This document shows positions 1-9,243 of a DNA stretch of 64,000 nt, in pieces. Below the pieces are notes generated by a model. The model had not been told where the DNA came from. It searched no databases and saw only the letters and a program-made list of their open reading frames with translations. A program made the translations under genes and the position numbers. Within the stretch, counting starts at the first letter, position 1, and every line of letters begins with the position of its first letter. Source of the stretch: Riemerella anatipestifer ATCC 11845 = DSM 15868 (lineage in GTDB: Bacteria; Bacteroidota; Bacteroidia; Flavobacteriales; Weeksellaceae); contig NC_017045.1 of the NCBI RefSeq assembly GCF_000252855.1, positions 1,798,001 to 1,862,000 of the forward strand. The letters are read 5' to 3'.

Positions 1-8
1 TAAGTCTA

Positions 9-47
9 AAAATCACTTCTTAATTTAGAATTAGGAAGTGATTTTTT
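9..47. terminator. Bidirectional intrinsic terminator
   Basis: An inverted repeat with arms AATCACTTC and GAAGTGATT is followed by a T run on the plus strand and flanked by A residues that would give a T run on the minus strand. It closes the upstream gene, which is outside the window, and separates it from the recombinase gene. Confidence 0.75.
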
Positions 48-75
48 ATTTATCTTTGATGGATATTTTTCCAAT

Positions 76-951
76 ATGGTTGAGAAATTTTTAGATTATA
101 TTACAATTGAGAAAAGATATTCTTTAAATACACTGGCTAGTTATAGTAGAGATTTACAAGATTTCTCTGATTTTGTTAAAGAAACTGAAGGGGTGGACAC
201 CTTAATAAGTGTAGATAAAAAAGTAATAAGAAATTTTGTAGTTTATCTTAGTGAAAATAATCTGAGCAAGAGAACCATTAACAGAAAATTATCTGCATTA
301 AGGAGTTTTTATATCTATCTTGTTAAATTGGGGATTATTTCTGCATCTCCTATGGAAACGGTGTCTTCTTTGAAATTTTATGGAGAAAAGCAAATTCCTT
401 TTTCTCAAAAGGAAATGGAAAATTTGCAAAATCTCTTAAACGAAGAAAAGTTATTACTAAATAAACTTATTATAGAGCTACTTTACCAAACAGGAATGCG
501 TAAGTCGGAGTTGTGTAGGCTTGCATTAAAAGATGTGGATTTTATTCAGAATAGGATACGGGTTGTAGGTAAGGGTAATAAGATGAGAGAGATACCTATT
601 TCAGAAAATATAAAAAGAGAATTAAAACTGTATCTTGAAAAAGAAAGAAAGCCTACTAAAGAGAATTTGGATTATTTTTTTGTTCGAGAAAGTGGTCAAA
701 AACTAACGGGGAAATTTGTATATTCTGTGGTAAATGACTATCTTAGTGCTGTAACTTCCAAAAAAAAGAAAAGTCCTCATGTGTTAAGGCATAGTTTTGC
801 GACGCATGTTTTGGAAAATGGTGCGGAAATTGCTCAGGTAAAAGAGATTTTAGGACACGCGAGTTTAGCATCTACTCAGGTGTATACATCAACAGATGTT
901 AATAAGTTGAAAAAGGTGCTTAACTCGTTTCATCCTAGAGGAAAGAAATAA
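76..951 (+). CDS. xerC: Tyrosine recombinase of the XerC/XerD family
   Basis: A site-specific recombinase of 291 aa, the usual Xer length. The N-terminal core-binding domain (about residues 1-90) has the SAM-like fold pattern. The C-terminal catalytic domain carries the whole active site: R142 (in TGMRKSEL), K166, H235 and R238 (in HVLRH), H261 (in LGHAS) and the nucleophile Y270. The family resolves chromosome dimers at dif with a partner Xer protein and FtsK. The position just before hpf and the tuf/secE/nusG cluster suggests the chromosomal housekeeping recombinase rather than a phage integrase; no attachment site or mobile genes adjoin it. XerC versus XerD cannot be decided from one sequence. 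Confidence 0.88.
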   Translation: MVEKFLDYITIEKRYSLNTLASYSRDLQDFSDFVKETEGVDTLISVDKKVIRNFVVYLSENNLSKRTINRKLSALRSFYIYLVKLGIISASPMETVSSLKFYGEKQIPFSQKEMENLQNLLNEEKLLLNKLIIELLYQTGMRKSELCRLALKDVDFIQNRIRVVGKGNKMREIPISENIKRELKLYLEKERKPTKENLDYFFVRESGQKLTGKFVYSVVNDYLSAVTSKKKKSPHVLRHSFATHVLENGAEIAQVKEILGHASLASTQVYTSTDVNKLKKVLNSFHPRGKK

Positions 952-978
952 GATAATAACTTTATAAAAAATAACTTT

Positions 979-1269
979 ATGAAAATTACTGTTCAAGCAA
1001 TGGGGCTTACGCCTCATCAACCATTAGAGGAGTATTTAGATAAAAAACTAAATAAATTAGATACTTTTTATGATAAAATTTTAGAGTGTCAGGTTTTTTT
1101 GAAAGTAGAAAATACATCAGAAAAAGAAAATAAAACAGCGGAGGTTATTTTGGCTGTACCGGGAGATGATATTGTGGTGAAGAAGACTTGTGCTACATTT
1201 GAAGAAGCAATAGATAAATGTCATGATATTGCTAAAAAATTGTTAATCAAGAAGAAAGAGAAAAATTAA
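979..1269 (+). CDS. hpf: Short-form ribosome hibernation promoting factor (HPF/RaiA)
   Basis: A 96-aa protein with the beta-alpha-beta-beta-beta-alpha pattern of the S30AE (HPF/YfiA) family and no C-terminal dimerisation extension, so the short form. The family binds the decoding region of the 30S subunit and inactivates ribosomes in stationary phase. It starts 27 nt after the recombinase stop, so the two genes are probably cotranscribed. The lysine-rich C-terminus (KKLLIKKKEKN) fits rRNA contact. Confidence 0.85.
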   Translation: MKITVQAMGLTPHQPLEEYLDKKLNKLDTFYDKILECQVFLKVENTSEKENKTAEVILAVPGDDIVVKKTCATFEEAIDKCHDIAKKLLIKKKEKN

Positions 1270-1298
1270 AATATTTTTTCATTTTTTTTGATAAAATA

Positions 1299-1331
1299 TT
1301 TGTTTATTTCAAAAAAAGTGTTGTATATTTG
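1299..1331 (+). promoter_or_regulatory. Promoter for the tRNA-Thr/tRNA-Tyr unit
   Basis: A TTTG at 1299-1302 and TATATTTG at 1324-1331, separated by 21 nt, match the Bacteroidetes -33 (TTTG) and -7 (TAnnTTTG) elements. Transcription should begin a few bases later and read the two following tRNAs. Confidence 0.7.
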
Positions 1332-1377
1332 CAACCGCAAAAGAGAACAGTTGTTTACTTGAAATATACAAATATTT

Positions 1378-1451
1378 GCCTCCATAGCTCAGTTGGCCAG
1401 AGCACGTGATTTGTAATCTCGGGGTCGTGGGTTCGAATCCCTCTGGAGGCT
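1378..1451 (+). tRNA. tRNA-Thr (anticodon TGT)
   Basis: A 74-nt cloverleaf with acceptor arms GCCTCCA and TGGAGGC, TAGCTCAG D-arm, anticodon TGT in a TTTGTAA loop and a GGTTCGAATCC T-arm. CCA is not encoded. Confidence 0.95.
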
Positions 1452-1467
1452 CATAAAAAAAATTGCT

Positions 1468-1550
1468 GGGGAGATACCAGAGTGGCCAAATGGGACGGAC
1501 TGTAACTCCGTTGTCGTGAGACTTCGCAGGTTCGAATCCTGCTCTCCCCA
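1468..1550 (+). tRNA. tRNA-Tyr (anticodon GTA)
   Basis: An 83-nt class II tRNA with acceptor arms GGGGAGA and TCTCCCC, anticodon GTA, a long variable arm and a GGTTCGAATCC T-arm. It follows tRNA-Thr by 16 nt and is probably processed from the same transcript. Confidence 0.95.
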
Positions 1551-1577
1551 CATTTTTTTAAAAAAATATTTGAAATA

Positions 1578-1609
1578 TTTGCGGGTTTAAATAAAAGTTT
1601 TTAAATTTG
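1578..1609 (+). promoter_or_regulatory. Promoter for the tRNA-Gly unit
   Basis: TTTG at 1578-1581 and TAAATTTG at 1602-1609, 20 nt apart, fit the -33/-7 consensus of the primary sigma factor of Bacteroidetes. Confidence 0.65.
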
Positions 1610-1644
1610 CACACCGTTACCAACAAAGTAATTAAAATATAAAT

Positions 1645-1717
1645 GCGGAAGTAGCTCAGTTGGTAGAGCGTCAGCCTTCCAAGCTGAATGTCGCGGGTTC
1701 GACCCCCGTCTTCCGCT
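1645..1717 (+). tRNA. tRNA-Gly (anticodon TCC)
   Basis: A 73-nt cloverleaf with acceptor arms GCGGAAG and CTTCCGC, anticodon TCC and a GGTTCGACCCC T-arm. Confidence 0.95.
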
Positions 1718-1722
1718 CTAAG

Positions 1723-1754
1723 AAATCACAACCATTGCGGCTTGTGATTTTTTT
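1723..1754 (+). terminator. Intrinsic terminator between tRNA-Gly and tRNA-Thr(GGT)
   Basis: Arms AAATCACAA and TTGTGATTT are followed by a T run. It sits only 5 nt before the next tRNA. I see no separate promoter there, so tRNA-Thr(GGT) probably depends on readthrough or an unrecognised promoter. Confidence 0.65.
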
Positions 1755-1758
1755 ATAA

Positions 1759-1830
1759 GCCGATATAGCTCAGCGGTAGAGCGCTTCCTTGGTAAGGAAG
1801 AGGTCTCGGGTTCAAGTCCCGATATTGGCT
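1759..1830 (+). tRNA. tRNA-Thr (anticodon GGT)
   Basis: A 72-nt cloverleaf with acceptor arms GCCGATA and TATTGGC (one G-U pair), anticodon GGT and a GGTTCAAGTCC T-arm. This is the second threonine isoacceptor in the cluster. Confidence 0.93.
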
Positions 1831-1833
1831 CTG

Positions 1834-1860
1834 AATCTCTCAGTAATGAGAGATTTTTTT
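1834..1860 (+). terminator. Intrinsic terminator after the tRNA cluster
   Basis: Arms AATCTCT and AGAGATT followed by seven or more T residues. Confidence 0.7.
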
Positions 1861-1923
1861 GTTTTTATTAGTTTCTCATTGTAGGGTTTATTATTTTTGT
1901 AAATCTAATAAAATCTAATAAAA

Positions 1924-2946
1924 ATGTATAAAGCAGTCATTCGTCCGTTATTATTTCGTTTTGACCCAGAAGAGGTTCATCATTTCACCTTTAAGTTTAT
2001 AAAAACTCTTTTTAAGATTCCGTTCATTTCTTCTTTAGTGAACTCTCGCTATGTGATAGAGAATCCCAAATTAGAAAGGGAGGTTTTTGGATTAAAGTTT
2101 AAAAATCCTGTAGGTTTAGCGGCGGGGTTTGATAAGGATGCTAAACTTTATAAAGAACTTTCAGCGTTTGGTTTTGGTTTTGTAGAGATAGGTACAGTTA
2201 CGCCCAAGTCTCAGGTTGGAAATGAAAAAAAGAGATTGTTTAGATTGAAGGAAGATGAAGCGATTATCAATAGGATGGGTTTTAATAATGGAGGTGTAGA
2301 AGATGTTGTGGAAAGACTTAAAGCGAATGATAAGGATGTGATTATAGGGGGCAATATAGGGAAAAATAAAATTACTGATAACGCTCATGCGGAGGAGGAT
2401 TATATTGTATGTTTTAATGCACTCTATGATTATGTAGACTATTTTGTGGTTAATGTAAGCTCGCCTAATACCCCTAATCTAAGAGATTTGCAAGAGAAAG
2501 AGCCACTTACTAAGCTACTAAATTTGCTTCAAATAGAAAATCAAAATAAGGTAAAACGGAAACCTATCTTACTGAAAATAGCGCCGGATCTTACAGATTC
2601 GCAACTTTTGGATGTGATAGATATAGTTAAAGAGACCAATACAGCAGGGGTCATAGCAACCAATACTACTATAAGTAGAGAAGGGGTGAAATCAATTACT
2701 AAAAATGAAGTAGGCGGATTGTCTGGAAAACCTCTTAGAGAAAGAGCGACGGAGGTAATTAGATTTCTGTCAGAAAAAAGTGGAGGTGCTTTTCCTATTA
2801 TTGGGGTTGGAGGAATTCATTCTGAAGAGGATGCTTTAGAAAAATTAAAGGCAGGAGCTAGTTTAGTACAGCTTTATACTGGTTTTGTATATGAGGGACC
2901 AGCTTTAGTAAAAAAGATAAATAAGAAGATTTTATCAGAACTATAG
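1924..2946 (+). CDS. pyrD: Dihydroorotate dehydrogenase (quinone), class 2
   Basis: Oxidises dihydroorotate to orotate in de novo pyrimidine synthesis, passing electrons to membrane quinone. The 340-aa length is typical of class 2. An N-terminal amphipathic stretch ([20 protein letters not shown], residues 1-20) matches the membrane-associating helix. The family motifs [32 protein letters not shown] and the C-terminal phosphate-binding [11 protein letters not shown] are all visible. The serine in VSSPNT is the expected class 2 catalytic base. It stands alone between the tRNA cluster and tuf. Confidence 0.95.
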   Translation: MYKAVIRPLLFRFDPEEVHHFTFKFIKTLFKIPFISSLVNSRYVIENPKLEREVFGLKFKNPVGLAAGFDKDAKLYKELSAFGFGFVEIGTVTPKSQVGNEKKRLFRLKEDEAIINRMGFNNGGVEDVVERLKANDKDVIIGGNIGKNKITDNAHAEEDYIVCFNALYDYVDYFVVNVSSPNTPNLRDLQEKEPLTKLLNLLQIENQNKVKRKPILLKIAPDLTDSQLLDVIDIVKETNTAGVIATNTTISREGVKSITKNEVGGLSGKPLRERATEVIRFLSEKSGGAFPIIGVGGIHSEEDALEKLKAGASLVQLYTGFVYEGPALVKKINKKILSEL

Positions 2947-3038
2947 GAGTTATATACTTTATATGTTTTTTGAAATTTAATTATGTAGTGGAAAAGTATA
3001 GATTAAAATTAGGATGATAAAATTTTAATGAAAATGTT

Positions 3039-3066
3039 TTTGTTTTCAAAAAAAATACTATATTTG
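3039..3066 (+). promoter_or_regulatory. Promoter of tuf
   Basis: TTTG at 3039-3042 and TATATTTG at 3059-3066. The 16-nt spacer is shorter than the usual 17-23, but the -7 element is perfect and 50-odd nt upstream of the tuf start. Confidence 0.65.
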
Positions 3067-3119
3067 CAGACCGAAAAGGTATTTAAAATAAAAAAATAGT
3101 AAAATTAAATATTAAAATC

Positions 3120-4307
3120 ATGGCAAAGGAAACGTTTAATCGTAACAAACCGCACTTAAACATTGGTACTATTGGTCACGTAGACCACGGTAAAACTACC
3201 TTGACTGCGGCTATTTCTAAAGTATTAGCAGATAAAGGTCTTGCTGAAGTGAAAGATTTCTCTTCTATTGACTCTGCTCCAGAGGAAAAAGAAAGAGGTA
3301 TTACAATTAATACTGCTCACATCGAGTATGAAACTGAAAACAGACACTACGCTCACGTAGACTGTCCTGGTCACGCCGACTATGTTAAGAACATGGTAAC
3401 TGGTGCTGCACAGATGGATGGTGCTATCCTAGTGGTAGCTGCTACTGATGGTCCTATGCCACAGACAAGAGAGCATATCTTATTATGTCGTCAGGTAAAT
3501 GTACCTAGAATTGTAGTGTTCATGAACAAAGTAGATATGGTAGATGATCCGGAGCTTCTTGAGCTTGTTGAGCTTGAAGTAAGAGATTTGCTTTCTACTT
3601 ATGAATATGATGGAGATAACTCTCCTGTAATCCAAGGTTCTGCTTTAGGTGCTCTTAACGGAGAGGCTAAGTGGGTAGCTACTGTAGATGCTTTAATGGA
3701 AGCAGTGGATACTTGGATTGAGCAGCCAGTAAGAGATCAAGATAAACCATTCTTGATGCCAATAGAAGATGTATTCTCTATTACAGGTAGAGGTACTGTA
3801 GCAACTGGTAGAATTGAGTCTGGTGTTATCAATACTGGTGACCCTGTAGATATCGTAGGTATGGGAGATGAGAAATTAACATCTACTGTAACTGGGGTTG
3901 AGATGTTTAGAAAAATCTTAGACAGAGGTGAGGCTGGTGATAACGTAGGATTACTTTTAAGAGGTATCGAAAAAACAGATATCAAGAGAGGTATGGTTAT
4001 CGCAAAACAAGGTTCTGTAACTCCACACAAAAAATTCAAAGCAGAGGTTTATATCCTTTCTAAAGAAGAAGGTGGTCGTCACACTCCTTTCCATAATAAA
4101 TATCGTCCTCAGTTCTATGTAAGAACTACAGACGTTACAGGTGAGATTTTCTTACCAGAAGGAGTAGAGATGGTAATGCCAGGTGATAACTTAACTATTA
4201 CTGTAGAATTATTACAACCAATCGCTCTTAACGTAGGTCTTAGATTTGCAATTAGAGAAGGTGGTAGAACTGTAGGTGCTGGTCAGGTAACTGAAATCCT
4301 AGACTAA
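3120..4307 (+). CDS. tuf: Elongation factor Tu
   Basis: The GTPase that delivers aminoacyl-tRNA to the ribosome. It has 395 aa, full length. G1 GHVDHGKT is at residues 19-26, DCPGHADY (G3) near residues 81-88 and NKVD (G4) near residue 136; the beta-barrel domains II and III follow. It has its own promoter and terminator, separate from the tRNA-Trp/secE/nusG unit downstream. Confidence 0.98.
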   Translation: MAKETFNRNKPHLNIGTIGHVDHGKTTLTAAISKVLADKGLAEVKDFSSIDSAPEEKERGITINTAHIEYETENRHYAHVDCPGHADYVKNMVTGAAQMDGAILVVAATDGPMPQTREHILLCRQVNVPRIVVFMNKVDMVDDPELLELVELEVRDLLSTYEYDGDNSPVIQGSALGALNGEAKWVATVDALMEAVDTWIEQPVRDQDKPFLMPIEDVFSITGRGTVATGRIESGVINTGDPVDIVGMGDEKLTSTVTGVEMFRKILDRGEAGDNVGLLLRGIEKTDIKRGMVIAKQGSVTPHKKFKAEVYILSKEEGGRHTPFHNKYRPQFYVRTTDVTGEIFLPEGVEMVMPGDNLTITVELLQPIALNVGLRFAIREGGRTVGAGQVTEILD

Positions 4308-4331
4308 TCTAGTTCTAAAACAACAATAAAT

Positions 4332-4373
4332 AAAAGAGCTTTCAGATAAATGAAAGTTTTCTGAGAGCTCTTT
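4332..4373 (+). terminator. Terminator after tuf
   Basis: A stem formed by AAAGAGCT and AGAGCTCTTT, with an internal CTTTCA/TGAAAG pairing, is followed by a T-rich tract. Confidence 0.65.
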
Positions 4374-4392
4374 ATTTTTATTAAATTAACTT

Positions 4393-4463
4393 ACGGGCAT
4401 CGTCCAATGGTAGGATACCGGTCTCCAAAACCGTTGATCTGGGTTCGAATCCTAGTGCCCGTG
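4393..4463 (+). tRNA. tRNA-Trp (anticodon CCA)
   Basis: A 71-nt cloverleaf with acceptor arms ACGGGCA and TGCCCGT, discriminator G as expected for Trp, and anticodon CCA. It lies 13 nt before secE, the conserved tuf-trnW-secE-nusG order of Bacteroidetes. Confidence 0.95.
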
Positions 4464-4476
4464 CAAATTGTTTAAA

Positions 4477-4683
4477 ATGAGTTCGTTAGTAAGCTTTTTA
4501 AAAGATTCGTATATAGAGTTTAAAGATAAGGTGGAATGGCCTAAGTGGGTAGATTTACAATCTTCTACTACAGTTGTTGCTGTATCTACTTTGATATTAG
4601 CTTTGTTTACTTTTGGTGTTGATACTCTTTTTAGTAGATCAATCAATAATCTTTTTAGTTTACTTATTAACTTGTTTAATTAA
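4477..4683 (+). CDS. secE: Preprotein translocase subunit SecE
   Basis: A 68-aa single-span component of the SecYEG channel. An amphipathic helix with the conserved EFKDKVEWPKW pattern (about residues 12-24) precedes one transmembrane segment (about 34-55). I chose ATG at 4477 over an upstream in-frame TTG because it gives the normal SecE N-terminus. It sits between tRNA-Trp and nusG in the conserved order. Confidence 0.92.
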   Translation: MSSLVSFLKDSYIEFKDKVEWPKWVDLQSSTTVVAVSTLILALFTFGVDTLFSRSINNLFSLLINLFN

Positions 4684-4702
4684 TTTAAATTGTTTTTATC
4701 CG

Positions 4703-5245
4703 ATGAGTGAGCTTAAATGGTATGTGCTGAAAGCAGTAAGCGGACAGGAAAATAAAGTGAAGAGCTATATAGAAAATGAAATCCAAAGATTTAAGTTAGA
4801 GGATTTTGTTTCTCAGATAGTTATTCCTATGGAGAAAACAATTCAAATGAGAAATGGAAAGAAGGTGCAAAAAGAAAAACCTTACTATCCTGGTTATTTA
4901 ATGGTGGAAGCTAATCTTAAGGGAGAAGTGCCTCATATTATAAAGAATATACCAGGTGTTATTTCTTTTCTGAGCCTTACTAAAGGAGGAGATCCTGTTC
5001 CTATGAGAAAGTCTGAGGTAAATAGAATGTTAGGTAGGATGGATGAGTTGTCACAGTTTGCTACAGATGTTGATATTCCTTATGTAGTAGGAGAGAGTGT
5101 TAAGGTGATTGATGGACCTTTTAATGGGTTTAATGGAACAATAGAGAAGATTCATGAGGATAAAAAGAAATTAGAAGTTATGGTTCTTATCTTCGGTAGA
5201 AAAACCCCTCTTGAACTTAATTATATGCAAGTAGAAAAAATATAA
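4703..5245 (+). CDS. nusG: Transcription termination/antitermination factor NusG
   Basis: A 180-aa protein with an N-terminal NGN domain (KWYVLKAVSGQENKVKSY onward) and a C-terminal KOW domain (GPFNGFNGTIEKI). It binds RNA polymerase and links transcription with Rho or the ribosome. The ATG at 4703 gives the standard N-terminus; the longer open frame upstream overlaps secE and is not used. It is 19 nt after secE. Confidence 0.95.
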   Translation: MSELKWYVLKAVSGQENKVKSYIENEIQRFKLEDFVSQIVIPMEKTIQMRNGKKVQKEKPYYPGYLMVEANLKGEVPHIIKNIPGVISFLSLTKGGDPVPMRKSEVNRMLGRMDELSQFATDVDIPYVVGESVKVIDGPFNGFNGTIEKIHEDKKKLEVMVLIFGRKTPLELNYMQVEKI

Positions 5246-5267
5246 ACTTGTGTTTTTATAGTAAAAT

Positions 5268-5298
5268 AAACCACTTCGTTATTTCGAGGTGGTTTTTA
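5268..5298 (+). terminator. Terminator after nusG
   Basis: AAACCAC and GGTGGTTT arms around a short loop, followed by a T-rich tract. It separates secE-nusG from the ribosomal protein operon. Confidence 0.6.
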
Positions 5299-5319
5299 AT
5301 TTTAAAAAATATAAATTTA

Positions 5320-5351
5320 TTTGTGTGCTAAAAAAAAAATATATAATTTTG
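5320..5351 (+). promoter_or_regulatory. Promoter of rplKAJL
   Basis: TTTG at 5320-5323 and TAATTTTG at 5344-5351 with 20 nt between. It leaves a 5' leader of about 115 nt before rplK, which may carry ribosomal-protein control, although I recognise no specific motif. Confidence 0.65.
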
Positions 5352-5472
5352 CACCTCGTAATCTGAGAAGAAGTGTATTCAGGTGAGAGAGTTACATTTT
5401 CTACTTAAACTCAGGTTATTAAAAAGAATGCTTCCACATTTTTTATATTTTTAATTTTTTTAAAAAACAAAC

Positions 5473-5916
5473 ATGGCAAAGAAAGTCTTTAAAATGGTTA
5501 AGCTCCAGGTGAAAGGTGGTGCTGCTAATCCTTCACCTCCAGTAGGACCTGCTTTAGGTTCTGCAGGGGTAAATATCATGGAGTTTTGTAAGCAATTCAA
5601 CGGAAGAACTCAGGATAAACCAGGACAGGTATTACCTGTAGTAATTACAGTGTATGAAGATAAATCATTTGATTTCGTAATTAAAACTCCTCCTGCAGCT
5701 GTGCAGCTTTTGGAAGCTTCTAAAGTGAAAAAAGGTTCAGGACAGCCTAACAGAGAGAAAGTAGGTAGCGTATCTTGGGAGCAAGTACAGAAAATAGCAG
5801 AAGATAAGATGTCAGATTTAAACTGCTTCACTCTTGATTCTGCAATGAGTATGGTTGCTGGTACAGCTAGATCTATGGGATTAAAGGTAACAGGAACTAA
5901 ACCTACTAACGCTTAA
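5473..5916 (+). CDS. rplK: 50S ribosomal protein L11
   Basis: A 147-aa protein, the usual length. The N-terminal domain contains [11 protein letters not shown] and the C-terminal rRNA-binding domain ends in ARSMGLKV. It forms the GTPase-associated centre with 23S helices 43/44. First gene of the rplK-rplA-rplJ-rplL operon. Confidence 0.97.
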   Translation: MAKKVFKMVKLQVKGGAANPSPPVGPALGSAGVNIMEFCKQFNGRTQDKPGQVLPVVITVYEDKSFDFVIKTPPAAVQLLEASKVKKGSGQPNREKVGSVSWEQVQKIAEDKMSDLNCFTLDSAMSMVAGTARSMGLKVTGTKPTNA

Positions 5917-5927
5917 AATTAAATCAA

Positions 5928-6620
5928 ATGGCAAGATTAACTAAAAAGCAAAAAGAAGTTTCTACTAAGATAGAAAAAAATAAGTTTTACACCCTTGAAG
6001 AAGCTTCGGCTTTAGTAAAGGAGGTAAGTACTGCAAAGTTTGATGCTTCTGTAGATATCGCTGTGAGATTGGGTGTTGACCCGAGAAAAGCGAATCAAAT
6101 GGTAAGAGGGGTTGTTTCTCTTCCTCATGGAACAGGTAAAGATGTTAAAGTTCTAGCTTTAGTAACTCCAGATAAGGAAGCTGAAGCAAAAGAAGCAGGT
6201 GCAGATTTTGTAGGTCTTGATGAGTATCTAGAGAAAATCAAAGGTGGTTGGACAGATGTGGATGTTATTGTTACTATGCCTGCTGTAATGGGGAAATTAG
6301 GTCCTCTAGGTAGAGTGTTAGGTCCAAGAGGTCTTATGCCAAACCCTAAATCAGGAACTGTAACTATGGAAGTAGGAAAGGCGGTTTCTGAGGTTAAGGC
6401 TGGTAAAATAGACTTTAAAGTGGATAAGTATGGTATCGTACATGCTGCTATAGGTAAGGTGTCTTTTGATGCTGAAAAAATTAAAGAAAATGCCCAAGAA
6501 TTGGTGCAGACTTTAATAAAACTTAAGCCTACAGCTGCTAAAGGAACTTATATGAAGAGTATTTACATCTCTCCTACAATGGGACCTGGTATAGCAATCG
6601 ATACTAAATCTGTAAACTAA
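5928..6620 (+). CDS. rplA: 50S ribosomal protein L1
   Basis: A 230-aa protein of the L1 stalk with the signature MPNPKSGTV. It starts 11 nt after rplK. In other bacteria L1 represses its own operon by binding the leader. Confidence 0.97.
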   Translation: MARLTKKQKEVSTKIEKNKFYTLEEASALVKEVSTAKFDASVDIAVRLGVDPRKANQMVRGVVSLPHGTGKDVKVLALVTPDKEAEAKEAGADFVGLDEYLEKIKGGWTDVDVIVTMPAVMGKLGPLGRVLGPRGLMPNPKSGTVTMEVGKAVSEVKAGKIDFKVDKYGIVHAAIGKVSFDAEKIKENAQELVQTLIKLKPTAAKGTYMKSIYISPTMGPGIAIDTKSVN

Positions 6621-6633
6621 AATCTGTAAGACA

Positions 6634-7137
6634 ATGACTAAAGAAGAAAAAGTATTAGTAATACAAGAGATAAAAGAATTGCTACAAGATGCTAAGAATG
6701 TATATGTAGCAAGCCTTGAAGGAATGAATGCTTCTGCGACTTCAGATTTTAGAAGAAGAGCCTTCAAGAATAATATTAAGTTAAAAGTAGTAAAAAATAC
6801 TTTACTTAGAAAAGCAATGGAGCAAATGGAAGGAGTAGATTACTCTGAGATGTTTGCAACATTTAAAGGTAATTCTGCTTTAATGATTTCAGAGACGGCT
6901 AATGCTCCTGCTAAGCTGATTAAAGACTTTAGAAAAAATGCAGAATTTCCTGCACTAAAAGCAGCTTACTTAGATGAAACATTCTATATTGGAGATGACA
7001 AACTAGGTGCTCTTGCAAGTCTTAAGTCTAAGGAAGAGATGCTTGGAGAAATCATTGGATTACTTCAGTCTCCAATCAGAAATATTCTTTCTGCTCTTCA
7101 AAATCAAGACAAAATGAAGGAAGAAGGTGCTGAGTAA
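6634..7137 (+). CDS. rplJ: 50S ribosomal protein L10
   Basis: A 167-aa stalk-base protein that anchors L7/L12 dimers through its C-terminal helix. It lies 13 nt after rplA, so there is no room for the separate L10 leader found in some bacteria between these genes. Confidence 0.96.
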   Translation: MTKEEKVLVIQEIKELLQDAKNVYVASLEGMNASATSDFRRRAFKNNIKLKVVKNTLLRKAMEQMEGVDYSEMFATFKGNSALMISETANAPAKLIKDFRKNAEFPALKAAYLDETFYIGDDKLGALASLKSKEEMLGEIIGLLQSPIRNILSALQNQDKMKEEGAE

Positions 7138-7210
7138 GCCTTTTTCACTGATTAACAAAGAAACACTCAAAAAATAATATAAATCGTTTAACAACAAAAA
7201 CATTAAGAAA

Positions 7211-7579
7211 ATGTCAGATTTAAAAAATTTAGCGGAAACGCTTGTAAACCTTACAGTAAAAGATGTAAATGAATTAGCTCAAATTCTTAAAGATGAGTAC
7301 GGTATCGAACCTGCTGCTGCTACAGTAGTTGCTGCTGCTGGTGGTGCTGGAGAAGCTGCTGAAGAAAAAACTGAGTTTGATGTAATATTAAAATCAGCTG
7401 GAGCTTCTAAATTAGCTATCGTTAAGTTAGTAAAAGATTTAACAGGTGCTGGTCTTAAAGAAGCTAAAGATATCGTAGATGGTGCTCCTGCTCCAATTAA
7501 AGAAGGAGTTTCTAAAGACGAAGCTGAGGCTCTTAAAAAGCAACTAGAAGAAGCTGGTGCAGAAGTAGAGTTGAAGTAA
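7211..7579 (+). CDS. rplL: 50S ribosomal protein L7/L12
   Basis: A 122-aa stalk protein. An N-terminal dimerisation helix is followed by an Ala/Gly-rich hinge (about residues 36-52) and the C-terminal factor-binding domain with [13 protein letters not shown] and [12 protein letters not shown] strong terminator follows, and rpoB, normally next, is 6 kb away. Confidence 0.97.
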   Translation: MSDLKNLAETLVNLTVKDVNELAQILKDEYGIEPAAATVVAAAGGAGEAAEEKTEFDVILKSAGASKLAIVKLVKDLTGAGLKEAKDIVDGAPAPIKEGVSKDEAEALKKQLEEAGAEVELK

Positions 7580-7596
7580 TAATATTTTAAATAAAA

Positions 7597-7637
7597 CCAA
7601 AAGAAGGCTACAACAAACTGTTGTAGCCTTCTTTTGG
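7597..7637 (+). terminator. Strong terminator after rplL
   Basis: A near-perfect hairpin with arms of about 18 bp (from CCAAAAGAAGGCTACAACA to its complement) around AACTG. It ends the ribosomal protein operon before the inserted surface-protein genes. Confidence 0.85.
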
Positions 7638-7719
7638 CATAATGTTTGTGATCTAACAAGAATGTTTAAAATAATTCAAATTTTTAAATGGAATCAAGTT
7701 ACAAAAATTCACGAATAGT

Positions 7720-9228
7720 ATGAAAAAAATAAAAATATATTCTTTAGGGCTTTTCCTTTGTTTTATTGGACAGCCATTTTTTTCCCAGAGTATAGATTCT
7801 GATGGAGATGGTGTTGCAGATATTATAGATTTAGATTCTGATAATGATGGGATTCCAGACTCTATTGAGAAAAAATTTTGCAATCTACCAAACAATCCTA
7901 CTAGTAGTGCTACAGGAACTGGAGCTTATAAAGGGCAATTGGTTTTCTTTGATTGGTCTGGTGCTACACTGAATAGTACTACGGGAACAATAAGTCGTTC
8001 TACAACTTTAAATGGAGTTACTTATACTGCTACTATTTCAGGGTTTACAGGAAATACATCTTTTGTTGGTAATGATATAGATGCTTGGGCTGGTAATTCA
8101 GGTATAGCAGGATTGTATAATTTTGGTGGAGCAGCTTTTAGGGAAGGTTTTTATTCTAAACCTGAGCCTTTGAATCCCAATAGGAAAGCTTCATTTAATG
8201 TGACTTTTACTAGTTCAGATCCTAGAATACGATTTCAAATCATACCGATGGATACGGAAACTACTTTTTTGGATATAGAAAGGATTATATTTAGAACTAA
8301 CGGAACACCATTTTCTTTTTTGGAGGATAATGGGGCGGCTTATACTATAACAGGCGTAGGGACACAAACTTTAGTATATACAAATACCGAGCAGCAGAGA
8401 ACCGCTAGTGGAAGATATGGTAACGCTCTATTTGCATCGGATGCTACGGTGTTGAATGTTACGATGGAATGGATTAATGGAGGTAAAGGAGGGCAAGGAG
8501 TTGCTTTTGCAATTAGACCTTATTGTGATATAGATGGAGATGGTTTGCCAAATTATTTGGATTTAGATTCAGATTCGGATGGGTGTCCAGATGCTGTAGA
8601 GGGGGCAGACGATGTAAATATGCCCCATTTAGCAACTGCCGATATGACGGTGCCTTTTGTTGCTAGAAAATGGTCTATCATAGCTAATGCAAAAGGGAAG
8701 GTATCTACTACAGGTACGGATATAGTGTCTAGTCAGAGTTCCGCTTTGGGAGTTCCAGAGATAGTGAATACAGCTGTGAACAATTCTTCTTCAATTCAAG
8801 GGGTAGCACATGTGGATACGATGCCTGTAGGGCAAGGCTTAAATAATAATGCACCGTATGATGCTTCAATTAATGATAGATGTTTTTGTACATTGAAAAA
8901 TGTTAATCCATCATCAACTCCATTAGAAACCAAAGTTGGTATTACGGCGTTGGGTAGGGCTGGAAATACAGATGTAGATAATTGGCCTATGTCTAGAGCT
9001 GGTGGGCATATTGCTCTAGAATCAGATACTAAGGGCTTTACTATTACAAGAATGAGTACAACTCAAATACAAGCAATAGCAAATCCTGTTATAGGAATGA
9101 TGGTTTATGATACTACTGAAAATTGTTTAAAAGCTTATGTGGAAATACAGGCTTCTCCAAGTGTTGTAAGGGGGTGGAAGTGTATGAATAAGGCAGGGTG
9201 TCCACAAGGAGAGATGTTTAATAGATAA
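7720..9228 (+). CDS. Secreted protein with thrombospondin-type-3-like calcium repeats
   Basis: A 502-aa exported protein. A signal peptide (about residues 1-22) is followed by [19 protein letters not shown], the Asp-rich calcium-binding type 3 repeat pattern, which recurs near residue 270 as [19 protein letters not shown]. The C-terminal ~90 residues (LGRAG...NWPM...TKGF...[10 protein letters not shown]...GWKC) are shared with the protein at 10435-12651. No T9SS or LPXTG sorting motif is obvious. It is followed 15 nt later by a short secreted partner. Probably a surface adhesin or matrix component; the function is inference. Confidence 0.75.
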   Translation: MKKIKIYSLGLFLCFIGQPFFSQSIDSDGDGVADIIDLDSDNDGIPDSIEKKFCNLPNNPTSSATGTGAYKGQLVFFDWSGATLNSTTGTISRSTTLNGVTYTATISGFTGNTSFVGNDIDAWAGNSGIAGLYNFGGAAFREGFYSKPEPLNPNRKASFNVTFTSSDPRIRFQIIPMDTETTFLDIERIIFRTNGTPFSFLEDNGAAYTITGVGTQTLVYTNTEQQRTASGRYGNALFASDATVLNVTMEWINGGKGGQGVAFAIRPYCDIDGDGLPNYLDLDSDSDGCPDAVEGADDVNMPHLATADMTVPFVARKWSIIANAKGKVSTTGTDIVSSQSSALGVPEIVNTAVNNSSSIQGVAHVDTMPVGQGLNNNAPYDASINDRCFCTLKNVNPSSTPLETKVGITALGRAGNTDVDNWPMSRAGGHIALESDTKGFTITRMSTTQIQAIANPVIGMMVYDTTENCLKAYVEIQASPSVVRGWKCMNKAGCPQGEMFNR

Positions 9229-9243
9229 GTGAGGAAAGAGAAT

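Noticed and set aside
1309-1551. 80-codon minus-strand frame across the tRNA cluster
   Set aside because: It is the reverse complement of two tRNA genes (tRNA-Thr and tRNA-Tyr) and has no protein-like character.
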